A DNA stretch of 64,000 nucleotides, taken from contig JABLXW010000013.1 in NCBI GenBank assembly GCA_013177945.1, forward strand, positions 62,001 through 126,000. The letters run 5' to 3'. The notes below the pieces were generated by a model. That model saw only the letters and a program-made list of their open reading frames with translations. It made no database searches and had not been told where the DNA came from. Numbering within the stretch: position 1 is the stretch's first letter; every line of letters starts with the position of its first letter. This DNA comes from Bacillota bacterium (GTDB lineage: Bacteria > Bacillota > DSM-12270 > Thermacetogeniales > Thermacetogeniaceae). A program made the translations under genes and the position numbers. This document shows, one piece after another, positions 7,439-16,315 of the stretch.

Positions 7439-9207
7439 AACGGACCCACGGGTGCGGCGAAATTCGCAGCCTGCACGCAGGCCAGGATGCGGTCTTAATG
7501 GGGTGGGTGCAGAGAAGGCGCGACCACGGGGGAGTAATTTTTTTAGATCTCCGGGATCGGAGCGGGGTTGTTCAGGCGGTCTTGAGTCCCGATCTCGATG
7601 CTCGCGCCTTTGAAAAGGGCCAGACCGTACGCGCCGAATATGTGGTTGCGGTCCGGGGGGAGGTAAGGCGCCGCCCCCCCGGCACGGAGAACCCCAACCT
7701 GGCGACTGGTGAAGTTGAGGTGGCCGTTGCGGAGCTCAGGGTTTTAAATCCGGCAAAACCGCTCCCTTTTTACCCTGGGGAAGCTGCTGATGTTGATGAA
7801 GCGGTGCGCCTGCGCTACCGTTATCTCGATCTGCGGCGCCCCGAGTGCTGGCAGGTCTTCAGGTTGAGACACCAGGCAACGATGGTGGTGAGGGAGTTCT
7901 TATCGAACAGGGGATTTCTGGAAATAGAAACCCCCATGCTCACCCGGAGCACTCCTGAAGGAGCGCGGGACTACCTGGTTCCGAGCCGGATTTACCCCGG
8001 CCATTTTTACGCGCTTCCGCAGTCACCCCAGCTCTTCAAGCAGGTCCTCATGGTGGCTGGTTTTGAGCGTTACTTCCAGTTTGCGAGGTGCTTCCGGGAT
8101 GAAGACCTCAGGGCGGACCGCCAGCCTGAGTTCACCCAGCTGGATCTGGAGATGTCTTTTGTAAGCGAAGAAGAGATTTTCAGCTTGGTGGAGGAAATGC
8201 TTGCGGAGCTTTTTCGCGCGGTGCTCGGCGAAGAATTGGATGTTCCCTTTCCGCGCCTGAAATACCAAGAAGCCTTGAGCTGTTATGGTACGGACAAGCC
8301 GGATCTGCGCTATGGAATGAAAATTACCGATGTTTCGGAACTTGTAGGGAGCAGCTCCTGCCAGGTTTTTGCCAGGGCGGTGCAAGAGGGAGGAGTTGTG
8401 AAGGGGATCCGCGTCCCCGGGGGCAGCGCCTCTTTTTCCCGCCGTGCTCTTGATGAACTTGCCAGGCTGGTTGTGGGCTGGGGGGCGCGGGGGCTGGCAT
8501 GGTTCCTTCTGGGAGACGAGGAGATTAAATCCCCCCTTGCAAAACTGTTTACTCCCCAGGAGTTGAAGGAGCTTGTGGCGCAGATGGAAGGGGAGCCGGG
8601 CGACCTTCTTCTTTTCCTCGCCGACCGGAAGGAGGTTGCCGAAAAGGTGCTGGGCCAGCTGCGGCTGGAACTGGGGAGGCGCCTGAACTTGGCCGATTCC
8701 CGCCGGTTTTCCTTTGTCTGGATCACTGATTTTCCCCTTCTTGAATATAATCAGGACGAGAAGCGGTACGAAGCTGTTCACCATCCCTTCACGGCTCCTT
8801 GCGAAGCCGACCTTCCATTTCTGGAGGAGGCTCCGGAGAGGGTTAGGGCAAGGGCGTACGATCTGATTTTGAACGGCACCGAAATCGGCGGCGGCAGCAT
8901 CAGAAACCACCGGCGCGATTTGCAGGAGCGCATCTTTCAGGTCATCGGTCTCCCTCCCGGGGAAGCCGAAGAAAAGTTTGGCTTTCTGCTCGAAGCGCTT
9001 GATTACGGGGCTCCTCCCCATGGAGGCATTGCCTTTGGTTTTGATCGCCTTCTCATGTTGATGCTGGAACGCGAGACGATCCGCGATGTGATTGCCTTTC
9101 CCAAGACCCAGAGTGCCACCTGTCTCCTGACCCGCGCTCCGGCCCCCGTCGCCTTAAAGCAGCTTCAGGAGCTCCACCTTGTGTGCCGGGAGAAGATCCT
9201 TAAATAG
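7417..9207 (+). CDS. aspS: Aspartate--tRNA(Asp/Asn) ligase
   Basis: Class II synthetase of 596 residues: N-terminal OB-fold anticodon-binding domain (about 1-105, GWVQRRRDHGGVIFLDLRD), catalytic core with motif 2 (RCFRDEDLRADRQPEFTQLD), the bacterial GAD insertion domain (about 290-420) and motif 3 (GIAFGFDRLLMLM). The GAD domain marks it as the bacterial type. In organisms with GatCAB such enzymes are often non-discriminating; the sequence alone does not settle this. The GTG start, behind GGGGAGGA, lies inside hisS. A 6S RNA gene follows, as in Bacillus. Confidence 0.96.
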   Translation: MEGLGELKRTHGCGEIRSLHAGQDAVLMGWVQRRRDHGGVIFLDLRDRSGVVQAVLSPDLDARAFEKGQTVRAEYVVAVRGEVRRRPPGTENPNLATGEVEVAVAELRVLNPAKPLPFYPGEAADVDEAVRLRYRYLDLRRPECWQVFRLRHQATMVVREFLSNRGFLEIETPMLTRSTPEGARDYLVPSRIYPGHFYALPQSPQLFKQVLMVAGFERYFQFARCFRDEDLRADRQPEFTQLDLEMSFVSEEEIFSLVEEMLAELFRAVLGEELDVPFPRLKYQEALSCYGTDKPDLRYGMKITDVSELVGSSSCQVFARAVQEGGVVKGIRVPGGSASFSRRALDELARLVVGWGARGLAWFLLGDEEIKSPLAKLFTPQELKELVAQMEGEPGDLLLFLADRKEVAEKVLGQLRLELGRRLNLADSRRFSFVWITDFPLLEYNQDEKRYEAVHHPFTAPCEADLPFLEEAPERVRARAYDLILNGTEIGGGSIRNHRRDLQERIFQVIGLPPGEAEEKFGFLLEALDYGAPPHGGIAFGFDRLLMLMLERETIRDVIAFPKTQSATCLLTRAPAPVALKQLQELHLVCREKILK

Positions 9208-9220
9208 GACGAGGGTTTTC

Positions 9221-9249
9221 TTGAATTAAGGGGGATGGTGTGATATTAT
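9221..9249 (+). promoter_or_regulatory. Putative sigma-A promoter for the 6S RNA
   Basis: TTGAAT (9221-9226) and TATTAT (9244-9249) with an optimal 17-bp spacer, predicting initiation near 9256, just before the long 6S-like closing helix. Confidence 0.6.
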
Positions 9250-9255
9250 TTTAAC

Positions 9256-9448
9256 AGCCACAAGAGATAAAACCCTGCAATGTGCGTGGAAGTCAGGGAG
9301 TTTTGAGCCAACACCAATACAAGAGGAACCTGGGCTCTGGTTGTGGCTTGTAGGCCCTGCAGCAGGGAAACAAAAAGCAGCCAGGAGGGTACCACCGTGC
9401 GGAGCTGAGGTTCAGAAACGCCCGATTCCACGGCATTTGTGGGGTTTT
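9256..9448 (+). ncRNA. ssrS: 6S RNA (RNA polymerase regulator)
   Basis: The 275-bp space after aspS holds no credible gene but folds as one long rod. The outer helix pairs AAAACCCTGCAA and TGCGTGGAA (9269-9290) with TTCCACGGCA and TTGTGGGGTTTT (9426-9448), with small bulges. The middle is a large open bubble, and the tip is closed by GAGCCA...ACC (9305-9315) with GGTTGTGGCTT (9339-9349). This is the architecture of 6S RNA, which mimics an open promoter and binds sigma-A RNA polymerase. Its position downstream of aspS matches the Bacillus 6S-1 gene. A good promoter lies upstream and the outer helix ends in a T run. Exact ends are approximate. Confidence 0.75.
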
Positions 9449-9488
9449 TTGGTGGTCAAAAAGGCGACTTTCAAATGGGAGGTTGGCA

Positions 9489-10322
9489 ATGACACCATTT
9501 GACTTTTTCTGGATTTTTCTGATTCTGGTGAGCTTTATTCCGATGATCAAACAGCACTATATTAATACCACCAGGCTTCGGCTTTTCAAGAGGATTGAAG
9601 AAAAGCGAAAATCCCGGGTGATCAGTTTAATCCACCGTCAGGAGTCGCTGAGTTTCCTGGGAATTCCTTTTAGCCGTTACATTGACATCGAGGACTCCGA
9701 ACAGGTTTTGCGCGCCATCAGGCTCACACCCGATGATATGCCAATCGACCTGATCCTTCACACTCCTGGCGGCCTTGTGCTGGCGGCGGAGCAGATTGCC
9801 TATGCCCTGCGCAAACATCCCGCCAGGGTAACCGTTTTTATCCCTCATTATGCAATGTCGGGAGGGACTCTCATTGCCCTGGCTGCAGATGAAATCGTGA
9901 TGGACGAGAACGCGGTGCTGGGTCCGGTTGATCCCCAGCTGGGGAAGTATCCGGCCGTTTCCATTCTTCAGGCGATCGAGCAGAAGGACCCCAACGAGAT
10001 TGAAGATGAAACCCTCATCCTGGCAGATATTGCGAGAAAAGCAGTCCGGCAGGTTGAGGAGACGCTGCGCACCATTCTCAGCGATAAAATGAGCGAGGAG
10101 GAAGCAAGCCGGGTTGCGAAGGTTTTTACCGAGGGAAGGTGGACCCACGATTACCCGATCACCTGCGAGGTTTTGCGGGAACTGGGTCTTCCCGTCTCAA
10201 CAGATCTCCCCAAAGAGGTTTATCTTTTGATGGATCTCTATCCCCAGCCTCCTCAGCGGCGCCCCTCGGTGCAGTTTGTACCTCTTCCTTACGGAAGGAG
10301 GGAACAGAACGGGGGCGCGTGA
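9489..10322 (+). CDS. Membrane-anchored ClpP-class serine protease (SDH family, SppA-like)
   Basis: An N-terminal transmembrane segment (about residues 5-20) is followed by a ClpP/crotonase-fold protease domain. HTPGGLVLAAEQIA forms the oxyanion-side glycine loop and YAMSGGTL carries the likely nucleophilic Ser, as in serine-dehydrogenase proteinases and SppA-like signal-peptide peptidases. ADEIVMDENAVLGPVDPQLG is the conserved stretch that follows. The likely role is degradation of membrane or secreted peptides. ATG 9489 lies 6 bp after GGGAGG; TTG 9483 is too close to it. No obvious operon partner; the 6S RNA lies upstream. Confidence 0.82.
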   Translation: MTPFDFFWIFLILVSFIPMIKQHYINTTRLRLFKRIEEKRKSRVISLIHRQESLSFLGIPFSRYIDIEDSEQVLRAIRLTPDDMPIDLILHTPGGLVLAAEQIAYALRKHPARVTVFIPHYAMSGGTLIALAADEIVMDENAVLGPVDPQLGKYPAVSILQAIEQKDPNEIEDETLILADIARKAVRQVEETLRTILSDKMSEEEASRVAKVFTEGRWTHDYPITCEVLRELGLPVSTDLPKEVYLLMDLYPQPPQRRPSVQFVPLPYGRREQNGGA

Positions 10323-10329
10323 TTTGCTG

Positions 10330-10358
10330 TTGACAAATGTTCTCCAGGTCCTTTAAGA
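10330..10358 (+). promoter_or_regulatory. Putative sigma-A promoter for paaK
   Basis: TTGACA (10330-10335), 17-bp spacer, TTAAGA (10353-10358, followed by T), starting just after the protease stop codon and about 50 bp before the ligase start. Confidence 0.6.
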
Positions 10359-10406
10359 TCAGGCCATAGACTGGAGAGAGAAACGGGGGCGAGGAGGAGC
10401 GCAGAG

Positions 10407-11711
10407 GTGTACTGGAACGAAAAGTATGAATGCATGCCTCACGATGAGTTGCGTGCTCTTCAGGAAGAGCGCCTGCGGGCGACGGTGGAGCGGGTTTATT
10501 ACGAAGTGCCCTTTTACCGGCGCGCTTTACAGGAGCGGGGTTTGGGGCCGCACGAAATTCGCTCCCTTTCCCTTGGTGATTTAACAAAACTTCCCTTCAC
10601 CACAAAAGAGGACCTGCGCGATAACTATCCTTACGGCCTTTTTGCCGTGCCGTTGAGCGAAGTGGTGAGGCTGCATGCTTCTTCGGGAACGACCGGCAAG
10701 CCCACCGTGGTGGGATACACGCGGCAGGATCTCGATATCTGGGCCGAGGTGATGGCCCGCGCCCTTACCTGCTGCGGGACAACAAAGCACTCGATGATCC
10801 ACAACGCCTATGGCTACGGTCTTTTTACGGGGGGGCTGGGTGTCCACTACGGTGCAGAGCGGATTGGAGCCTCGGTGATACCCGTGTCGGGGGGGCACAC
10901 GAAGCGTCAGGTGATGATCATGAAGGATTTCGGCAGTACAATTCTCACCTGCACCCCCTCCTATGCCCTTTACATTGCAGAAGTAATGGAAGAGATGGGA
11001 ATTTCCAAAGAGGATCTGAGGCTTAAGGGAGGCCTCTTTGGAGCGGAGCCCTGGTCCGAAAACATGCGGACCCAGATCGAGGCGCGCCTGGGGCTCACGG
11101 CCCTGGATGTCTACGGAATCAGCGAAATTATCGGGCCCGGTGTTGCCGTCGAATGCCCCGCAAAACAGGGCCTTCACATCTTCGAAGACCACTTTTTACC
11201 GGAAATCATCGATCCTGAAACCGGGGAACAGCTTCCCCCCGGAACACCCGGAGAACTGGTAATCACGACCATTACGAAGCAGGCACTTCCTTTGCTGCGT
11301 TATCGGACCCGGGATATCACTGCATTAATTCCCGGTCCCTGCCCCTGCGGACGGACTCACGTGAGGATGGAGCGTATTAAAGGCCGCACCGATGACATGC
11401 TGGTGATTAGAGGGGTTAACGTCTTCCCCTCCCAAATTGAAGAGGTTCTCTTCCGAATCAGCCATACCGAGCCCCATTATCTGATCATCGTTGAGCGCCG
11501 GGAGCAGCTGGACGAGCTGGAGGTTTGGGTGGAGGTTTCGGAGTCGGTTTTTTCTGATGAGGTGAAAAAACTCGAGCGTTTGGAATACCAGATTGCGCGG
11601 GAAATTCAGGATATTCTGGGAATTTCTGTAAGGGTAAAACTGGTGGAGCCGAGAACCATTGAACGGAGTGAGGGCAAGGCGAAGCGGGTTGTTGACCGCC
11701 GCCAGCTTTGA
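10407..11711 (+). CDS. paaK: Phenylacetate--CoA ligase
   Basis: AMP-forming ligase activating phenylacetate (or a related aryl acid) to its CoA thioester. The 434-residue length, the P-loop [27 protein letters not shown] and the [11 protein letters not shown] segment of the C-terminal lid domain are typical of PaaK. The next gene encodes a double-ACT protein; this pairing is common in anaerobic Clostridia and archaea, often beside indolepyruvate ferredoxin oxidoreductase genes, which suggests a role in aromatic amino acid breakdown. No ferredoxin oxidoreductase is present here. GTG start after GAGGAGG. Confidence 0.92.
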   Translation: MYWNEKYECMPHDELRALQEERLRATVERVYYEVPFYRRALQERGLGPHEIRSLSLGDLTKLPFTTKEDLRDNYPYGLFAVPLSEVVRLHASSGTTGKPTVVGYTRQDLDIWAEVMARALTCCGTTKHSMIHNAYGYGLFTGGLGVHYGAERIGASVIPVSGGHTKRQVMIMKDFGSTILTCTPSYALYIAEVMEEMGISKEDLRLKGGLFGAEPWSENMRTQIEARLGLTALDVYGISEIIGPGVAVECPAKQGLHIFEDHFLPEIIDPETGEQLPPGTPGELVITTITKQALPLLRYRTRDITALIPGPCPCGRTHVRMERIKGRTDDMLVIRGVNVFPSQIEEVLFRISHTEPHYLIIVERREQLDELEVWVEVSESVFSDEVKKLERLEYQIAREIQDILGISVRVKLVEPRTIERSEGKAKRVVDRRQL

Positions 11712-11729
11712 AAAGGGAGGAGGGGGCAG

Positions 11730-12161
11730 ATGCCGGTTAAGCAGATTTCCGTTTTTTTGGAAAACAAGTGTGGTAGACTGGCCAGTGTAACAAGGGCGCT
11801 GGGCAGCCGCGATATTAACATCCGGGCCTTTTCGATTGCAGATACGACGGATTTCGGGATTTTGCGCCTGATCGTAAACCGGCCTGAGGAGGCTTATCAG
11901 GCCCTGCGAGATGAGGGGTTCACAGTGAGCATTACCGATGTGATTGCCGTCCGGATACCGGACAGGCCCGGCGGACTGGCAGATGTGCTGGAATTAATGC
12001 AGGAGGCGGGGGTCAACATTGAATACATGTATGCATTTGTAGAAAAAGTTTCGCGGGATGCCCTGGCCGTCTTCCGGGTTGAAAATGTGGATGCTGCCTT
12101 AAGACTGATGAGGGAAAAGGGGATTAAAGTGCTCAGTGGTGAAGAAGTCTACAATTTGTAG
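11730..12161 (+). CDS. Tandem ACT-domain protein
   Basis: A 143-residue protein made of two ACT modules (about residues 3-70 and 72-140). Each has the beta-alpha-beta pattern with a ligand-binding glycine (NKCGRLASVTRALGSRDIN; DRPGGLADVLELMQEAGVN). ACT domains sense amino acids. The 18-bp gap to paaK implies co-transcription, so it probably binds an aromatic amino acid or regulates its catabolism. There is no catalytic or DNA-binding domain. It ends tail-to-tail with pflX, overlapping it by 13 bp. Confidence 0.85.
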   Translation: MPVKQISVFLENKCGRLASVTRALGSRDINIRAFSIADTTDFGILRLIVNRPEEAYQALRDEGFTVSITDVIAVRIPDRPGGLADVLELMQEAGVNIEYMYAFVEKVSRDALAVFRVENVDAALRLMREKGIKVLSGEEVYNL

Positions 12162-13069
12162 CGCACCTTGAGCCCATACCGGCGGGCGAGGTCGAGTGCT
12201 TCCCTGTATTCCTCGCGGGTGATGCGGCGATTCAGGGGAGGAAACTCGTGGGCGCGGTTTTCCGGGCGGTACTGGCTCATAATGTTGATAAACATCTGGG
12301 GAGATACGGTGGCAAGGTATCTCATGCAGCCTTCGGTTCCGGCCAGCCCGCCGGGAAGAACGAGATGCCGGACAATCAGGCCCCGTACGGCAATCCCCCG
12401 CTCGTCTACTACCAGATCGCCTACCTGCCGGTGCATTTCCCGGAGCGCAAGGCGCGCGATCTGGGGATAGTCGCGGACCCCTGAATATTTCTGGGCGATT
12501 TCCGGGTCGTCGTATTTGAAATCTGGCATGTAAATGTCGATGATGCCGTCGAGAAGCTTCAGGGTTTTTAAATCTTCGTAGCCCCCGCAGTTGTAGACCA
12601 GGGGAAGCCGCAGGCCTTTTTTGATGGCGAGTTCCAGAGCGGCCAGGATTGGGGGCACAAAATGCGTGGGTGTGACAAGGTTGATGTTATGGCACCTGTA
12701 GTAGTCTTGAAGCTCCAGCATGATTCCTGCGAGTTCTTCAGAAGTAACGGGCCGGCCGACACCCAGCCAGCTGATTTCGTAGTTCTGGCAGTAAACACAT
12801 CTCATGTTGCAAAAGGTAAAGAAAATCGTGCCCGAGCCGTTGGTTCCTACAAGCGGCTGTTCTTCCCCGAAATGAGGTGCATAACTGGAAATAACAGCCT
12901 GGCTTCCGGAGCGGCAAAATCCCGTTTCCTCCTTTAACCTGTTGACTCCGCAATGGTGCGGGCAGATATCGCAGGCTGCAAGGCGCTCATAGCCCTCCTT
13001 GACTTTTCTGGAAAGCTCGCTGGAGCGGTAGGCTTGAAGGTAGCGAGGTTCCGGGTTCACTTGATTCAC
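12149..13069 (-). CDS. PflX-type radical SAM protein
   Basis: A 306-residue protein related to pyruvate-formate-lyase activases (COG1313). The radical SAM 4Fe-4S motif CNMRCVYC is intact, in the context GTIFFTFCNMRCVYCQN. A second Cys cluster (CDICPHHCGVNR...GFC) lies upstream and the family signature LVTPTHFVPPILAAL follows. The target protein is unknown. The open frame continues upstream to 13387, but a TATAAT -10 element (13104-13109, minus strand) lies within that extension, so I prefer GTG 13069 (or GTG 13060). It is the only clear minus-strand gene in the window. Confidence 0.85.
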   Translation of the reverse strand: MNQVNPEPRYLQAYRSSELSRKVKEGYERLAACDICPHHCGVNRLKEETGFCRSGSQAVISSYAPHFGEEQPLVGTNGSGTIFFTFCNMRCVYCQNYEISWLGVGRPVTSEELAGIMLELQDYYRCHNINLVTPTHFVPPILAALELAIKKGLRLPLVYNCGGYEDLKTLKLLDGIIDIYMPDFKYDDPEIAQKYSGVRDYPQIARLALREMHRQVGDLVVDERGIAVRGLIVRHLVLPGGLAGTEGCMRYLATVSPQMFINIMSQYRPENRAHEFPPLNRRITREEYREALDLARRYGLKVRYKL

Positions 13070-13099
13070 ATCCCGAACACAATTTTTTCTATTTTGCCC

Positions 13100-14131
13100 A
13101 TGGATTATACCACAATCCGGAGAAGGGAGAAAGGCAGGATACTTAAGCGAAGCGTCTATCTTTTTTTGCTGCTTTTTTTTGGGACAGTATTCTTTTGCGG
13201 CCTTTCTTTTTACAACCGGAGCTTTCCCGCGGTCCAAAGGCCGGAAGGGCATGGGGGAGTTTCGGAGCCATCGGGTGAGTTTGCGCTTTTTCACGTCCGA
13301 AAACTGGCATCCTTTTATTTTCAAGGGAGGGCGCCCGGCACAAAAGGGGGCTATCGGGCGGCCCGCTACCTGGCAGAGTGGTTTCAAAAGTCGGGCCTGA
13401 AGCCCGGGGGGGAAGGTGGAACCTACTATCAGACTGTATTGGGGCCCTGCTTTAAGCTGGCTATTCAGGAAAACCGGTGGAAACCCCAGATTTCAGGGGA
13501 AAAAAAGATAGTGAGCGAAAATGTTTTGGGGTTTCTCGGTGATGAGGCAGGCGCCGGCAGGGGTGTGGTTATCCTTTCGGCCCATTACGATCATCTGGGT
13601 GCGCTGAACGGAAATTTTTTTCCGGGCGCAAATGACAACGCCTCAGGGCTGGGAGTGTTGCTGGAGGTGGCGCGGGTTTTGGGGAGCCGCCCCGACCCTC
13701 CCAGGCACCGCATTCTTTTTGCCGCCTGGACCTTTGAGGAGGAGGGCCTCTACGGTTCCACCTTTTTCGCATCAACTTATCCGGCGGATAAAGTCAAGGC
13801 TGTAATCAACCTTGATTCGCTGGGCACCGGCGAGGCAAGGGAATTCCTTTTATGGACGCATCAGCAAAAAAATCCGCTGGCACCTCTGGTTACGGGAACA
13901 GGGGAGAAGCTCGGTTTGCGTCTTTCTTCCAGGGTTCTCCCTTCGCAAACACCTCACACCAGCGATCACCAGCCGTTTGCGGAGCGTGGCGTTCCTGCTG
14001 TAACCATTTTGTCACCGAACTGGCTGGAGAAAAATCATACCTTGCAGGATGTAGAGGGTGAAATCAATGCCGGTAAATTAGAGAATGCGGCGAGGCTGGT
14101 AGTCAGGGTTGTTGAAAAGCTGGCATACTAG
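13100..14131 (+). CDS. M28-family aminopeptidase, membrane-anchored
   Basis: Zinc metallopeptidase of about 343 residues. An N-terminal hydrophobic segment (VYLFLLLFFGTVFFCGL) acts as signal or anchor, so the domain is probably extracytoplasmic. The two-zinc M28 ligands are visible: SAHYDHLG (His, Asp), PGANDNASG (bridging Asp), FEEEGLYGS (catalytic Glu and Glu ligand), NLDSLG (Asp) and KNHTLQD (His). The start is uncertain: ATG 13100 lacks a Shine-Dalgarno, while AAGGGAGAAAGG at 13125-13136 lies further in without a standard start codon after it. It diverges from pflX. Confidence 0.83.
   Translation: MDYTTIRRREKGRILKRSVYLFLLLFFGTVFFCGLSFYNRSFPAVQRPEGHGGVSEPSGEFALFHVRKLASFYFQGRAPGTKGGYRAARYLAEWFQKSGLKPGGEGGTYYQTVLGPCFKLAIQENRWKPQISGEKKIVSENVLGFLGDEAGAGRGVVILSAHYDHLGALNGNFFPGANDNASGLGVLLEVARVLGSRPDPPRHRILFAAWTFEEEGLYGSTFFASTYPADKVKAVINLDSLGTGEAREFLLWTHQQKNPLAPLVTGTGEKLGLRLSSRVLPSQTPHTSDHQPFAERGVPAVTILSPNWLEKNHTLQDVEGEINAGKLENAARLVVRVVEKLAY
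13104..13109 (-). promoter_or_regulatory. -10 element (TATAAT) upstream of pflX
   Basis: On the minus strand GTGGTATAATCC holds a perfect extended-type -10 box about 35 bp before the chosen pflX start. No good -35 is evident. It overlaps the proposed start of the divergent M28 peptidase. Confidence 0.45.
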
Positions 14132-14172
14132 CATGCCTTGAAGCAAATTACTTTGAAGGAGGAGAACACGGG

Positions 14173-15255
14173 ATGGAATTTCGACCGGCCGGACTCGCGA
14201 CGGGAATTGGAAGTCTCCCGCACACAGATCCCTTTTTTGCCGTCACCCTGGTCAGGAAGTACTTTCCCTACCTGCCGCACTGGCCCCAGCTCCCCAGGGC
14301 TACCCCAAAGGAGGGGTATCTGACGCAGTTCTTGCAGTTATTGCAGGAGTTGGGGCTTCTGCGGGTGCAGAGTGGCAACTGGGCCTGTTTTACCAGTGAT
14401 GAGCCCTCCTGGGCCGAACGCCTGGCCCGGTTCTACGAGATTTACCTTCAAGCTGCTTCGGGAGAGGAGGAGAGCCTGGGCTGTTTTGCTTTCCCTCCTG
14501 GCGCGGCGGAAGGCTTTTACCAGCTTTGCAGGGATCTCGTGGAGAATGGGACAGGTGCGGCGCGTTTTCTTAAAGGCCAGGTTGTGGGTTTATTGACGGT
14601 GGGTTTTCAGCTTACCGATCCGGAGGGCCGCCCCGCCTACTACGACCCCCACCTGCGTGATGTTCTTTTAAAGCAGTTGTCGCTCCAGGCGGCATGGCAG
14701 GTGCGGACCCTGGGAGGGTTTGGGCTTCCGGTTCTTATTTTCATGGACGACCCGGTGATTTACAGTTACGGAATGTCAGAAAGGATTGGAGTCACCAGGG
14801 AGGAAATTATTGCTGCCTTGGGGGAATTTGCTGCCGTGGTCCGGGGTCAGGGGGGCCTGGCGGGGGTTCATTCCTGTGCCGACCTTGACTGGTCGCTTCT
14901 TTTAGAGGCCGACATTGATGTGATCAGCTTCGACGCCTACCAGTTTTCTGGAAGCTTCTCCCTTTATCCTGAGTTTATCCAATCCTTTCTGGCGAAAGGA
15001 GGAGTCATCGCCTGGGGTCTGATTCCAACCTCCAGCGAGATCTTAAAAGAGGATGCTGCTTCTTTAACAAGGCGAGCCTATCATCTTTTACACGACCTGC
15101 GTGAGAAAAAAGTAGACCTGGAATTGCTCCGAACCCAGGCGCTGGTTACTCCTGCCTGCGGAACGGGAACATTAACAGAAGAGCTTGCCCTTCGTGTTTA
15201 TGAATTAACGGCAGATCTGGCATCCAGATGGGACGCAGTCTTCGAAAGGCTTTAA
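14173..15255 (+). CDS. MetE/UROD-like TIM-barrel protein
   Basis: A 360-residue protein opening with ATGIGSLPHTDP, the N-terminal signature of cobalamin-independent methionine synthase-like and uroporphyrinogen-decarboxylase-superfamily methyltransferases. GGVIAWGLIPTSSE and the C-terminal LVTPACGTGTL match the barrel end, the last Cys sitting where MetE-family enzymes carry a zinc-ligand Cys. It is much shorter than MetE, so it is likely an uncharacterised corrinoid or methyl-transfer protein. AAGGAGG at 14156-14162 precedes the ATG. A conserved redox protein gene follows from its own promoter. Confidence 0.7.
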   Translation: MEFRPAGLATGIGSLPHTDPFFAVTLVRKYFPYLPHWPQLPRATPKEGYLTQFLQLLQELGLLRVQSGNWACFTSDEPSWAERLARFYEIYLQAASGEEESLGCFAFPPGAAEGFYQLCRDLVENGTGAARFLKGQVVGLLTVGFQLTDPEGRPAYYDPHLRDVLLKQLSLQAAWQVRTLGGFGLPVLIFMDDPVIYSYGMSERIGVTREEIIAALGEFAAVVRGQGGLAGVHSCADLDWSLLLEADIDVISFDAYQFSGSFSLYPEFIQSFLAKGGVIAWGLIPTSSEILKEDAASLTRRAYHLLHDLREKKVDLELLRTQALVTPACGTGTLTEELALRVYELTADLASRWDAVFERL

Positions 15256-15261
15256 CCCAAA

Positions 15262-15290
15262 TTGCTTAGGAGCGGAACATATGGTAAAAT
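15262..15290 (+). promoter_or_regulatory. Putative sigma-A promoter before the DUF1858 gene
   Basis: TTGCTT (15262-15267), 17-bp spacer, TAAAAT (15285-15290). Confidence 0.55.
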
Positions 15291-15318
15291 TAGAAAAAAA
15301 TCAGGGAGGGGAGAAGAG

Positions 15319-15513
15319 ATGATCACCAAGGATATGACCATTGCCGAAGTTCTTGCAAGAAGCCCCCAAACAGCCGAGGTTTTTCTCTCCTATGGGATGC
15401 ACTGTTTGGATTGCCCAACCGCAAGGGCCGAAAGTGTTGAAGAGGCAGCAGAAGCACACGGGATCAATGTAGAGGAACTCTTAAGCCAGCTGAACAGGTT
15501 GGCCATCCACTGA
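15319..15513 (+). CDS. DUF1858 (hybrid-cluster-associated redox disulfide) protein
   Basis: A 64-residue protein with the DUF1858 pattern: MITKDMTIAEVL, then PQTAEVFLSYGMHCLDCPTA containing the CxxC redox pair, then an alpha-helical end (ESVEEAAEAHGINVEELL). Such proteins accompany hybrid-cluster and other redox enzymes in anaerobes; the function is unproven. GGGAGGGGAG precedes ATG 15319. The open frame extends upstream to TTG 15262, but that codon is part of the promoter -35. A strong terminator follows at once, so it is monocistronic. Confidence 0.85.
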   Translation: MITKDMTIAEVLARSPQTAEVFLSYGMHCLDCPTARAESVEEAAEAHGINVEELLSQLNRLAIH

Positions 15514-15518
15514 AAAAA

Positions 15519-15552
15519 AGAACCGGAGAAAAGAACTCCGGTTCTTGTTTTT
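15519..15552 (+). terminator. Rho-independent terminator
   Basis: AAGAACCGGAG (15519-15528 region) pairs with CTCCGGTTCTT (15537-15546), followed by GTTTTT. Confidence 0.9.
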
Positions 15553-15648
15553 CCGGAAAATTTTTGTTTCGGATACTGTATTCTTACATAAAAAAAGAAA
15601 AGATGGGGATAATTGAAATGTTAAAGATTAACAAGGAGGTGAATGGTA

Positions 15649-16125
15649 ATGCCGGTTAAACTGGTGTGGCTGGCCCTGTTTTTCTTGCTGTGGGCGGTCG
15701 TGTTTCTGGTAGTGCCGCGGGACCGGATCGTCAATTTGCTTTTGCCGAGCTTTCTTGGAGGGACTGTGGTTGCGCTTGTTGTCAACCTGATCGGGGCATC
15801 GGTTTTGGGGTTGTGGCGCTTTCCGGTTGCCCTGGTGCCAGTCCTGGGCATCCCTCTTTTCTTTCTGCTGGCCTATATGCCGGCCATGTTATTGTTCCTT
15901 CATTATTGGGACCATCTGCCTGGAGGAAGCACTGAAAAGGTGCTTTATCTGATCACCTTCAGCCTTGCAAATACGGTTCTGGCATACTTCGCCCTCAGCC
16001 TGGGGTATGTCGTTTTCATCCGGTGGAATCTCCTTTATTTCTTTCTTTTAGCATTAGCTCTCTACGGATTGGTTGCTCTTCTCTTTTTTGCACCTGGTGT
16101 TCGCGCGGTGCTCCGAAAGATATAA
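15649..16125 (+). CDS. Small integral membrane protein, unrecognised family
   Basis: 158 residues, almost entirely hydrophobic, with about five predicted membrane segments, short polar loops (VPRDR, HYWDHLPGGSTEK) and a basic C-terminus (RAVLRKI). I do not recognise the family. ATG 15649 stands 8 bp after AAGGAGGT; the in-frame ATG two codons upstream is too close. It is flanked on both sides by terminators and so is a single-gene unit immediately before the dcw cluster. Confidence 0.7.
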   Translation: MPVKLVWLALFFLLWAVVFLVVPRDRIVNLLLPSFLGGTVVALVVNLIGASVLGLWRFPVALVPVLGIPLFFLLAYMPAMLLFLHYWDHLPGGSTEKVLYLITFSLANTVLAYFALSLGYVVFIRWNLLYFFLLALALYGLVALLFFAPGVRAVLRKI

Positions 16126-16163
16126 AACCTGTTTCCTATCCCCCCATTTTTTTAAGATTTAAT

Positions 16164-16192
16164 CTCCACCGCTCAGGTGGAGTTTCTTTTTA
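16164..16192 (+). terminator. Rho-independent terminator
   Basis: CTCCACC (16164-16170), loop GCTCA, GGTGGAG (16176-16182), then TTTCTTTTT. Confidence 0.88.
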
Positions 16193-16276
16193 AGTCCTAA
16201 AAAATTTTTTAATTTTTTTTGATCAAGAAGGATTTTGCCGGGGGGACGGAGAATATGAGGTGGCAATGAGTGGTGG

Positions 16277-16315
16277 AAAGTGGTTAACTGGTTAATCAAA
16301 GTGGGGAGAAAGTGT
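16277..16315 (+). promoter_or_regulatory. MraZ-binding direct repeats (dcw operator)
   Basis: AAAGTGG at 16277 and 16298, AAAGTGT at 16309, and a degenerate AACTGG at 16286, spaced at roughly one helical turn. The last copy runs into the mraZ GTG start codon. Direct AAAGTGG repeats in front of mraZ are the known operator at which MraZ represses its own operon, so the dcw cluster is probably autoregulated. Confidence 0.75.

Noticed and set aside
8023-9021. 332-codon minus-strand frame inside aspS
   Set aside because: aspS is unambiguous on the plus strand and the antisense frame shows no family motif.
12953-13099. N-terminal extension of the M28 peptidase frame by 49 codons
   Set aside because: It lies antisense over pflX coding sequence, and the natural signal-anchor segment begins well downstream, so ATG 13100 is the better start.
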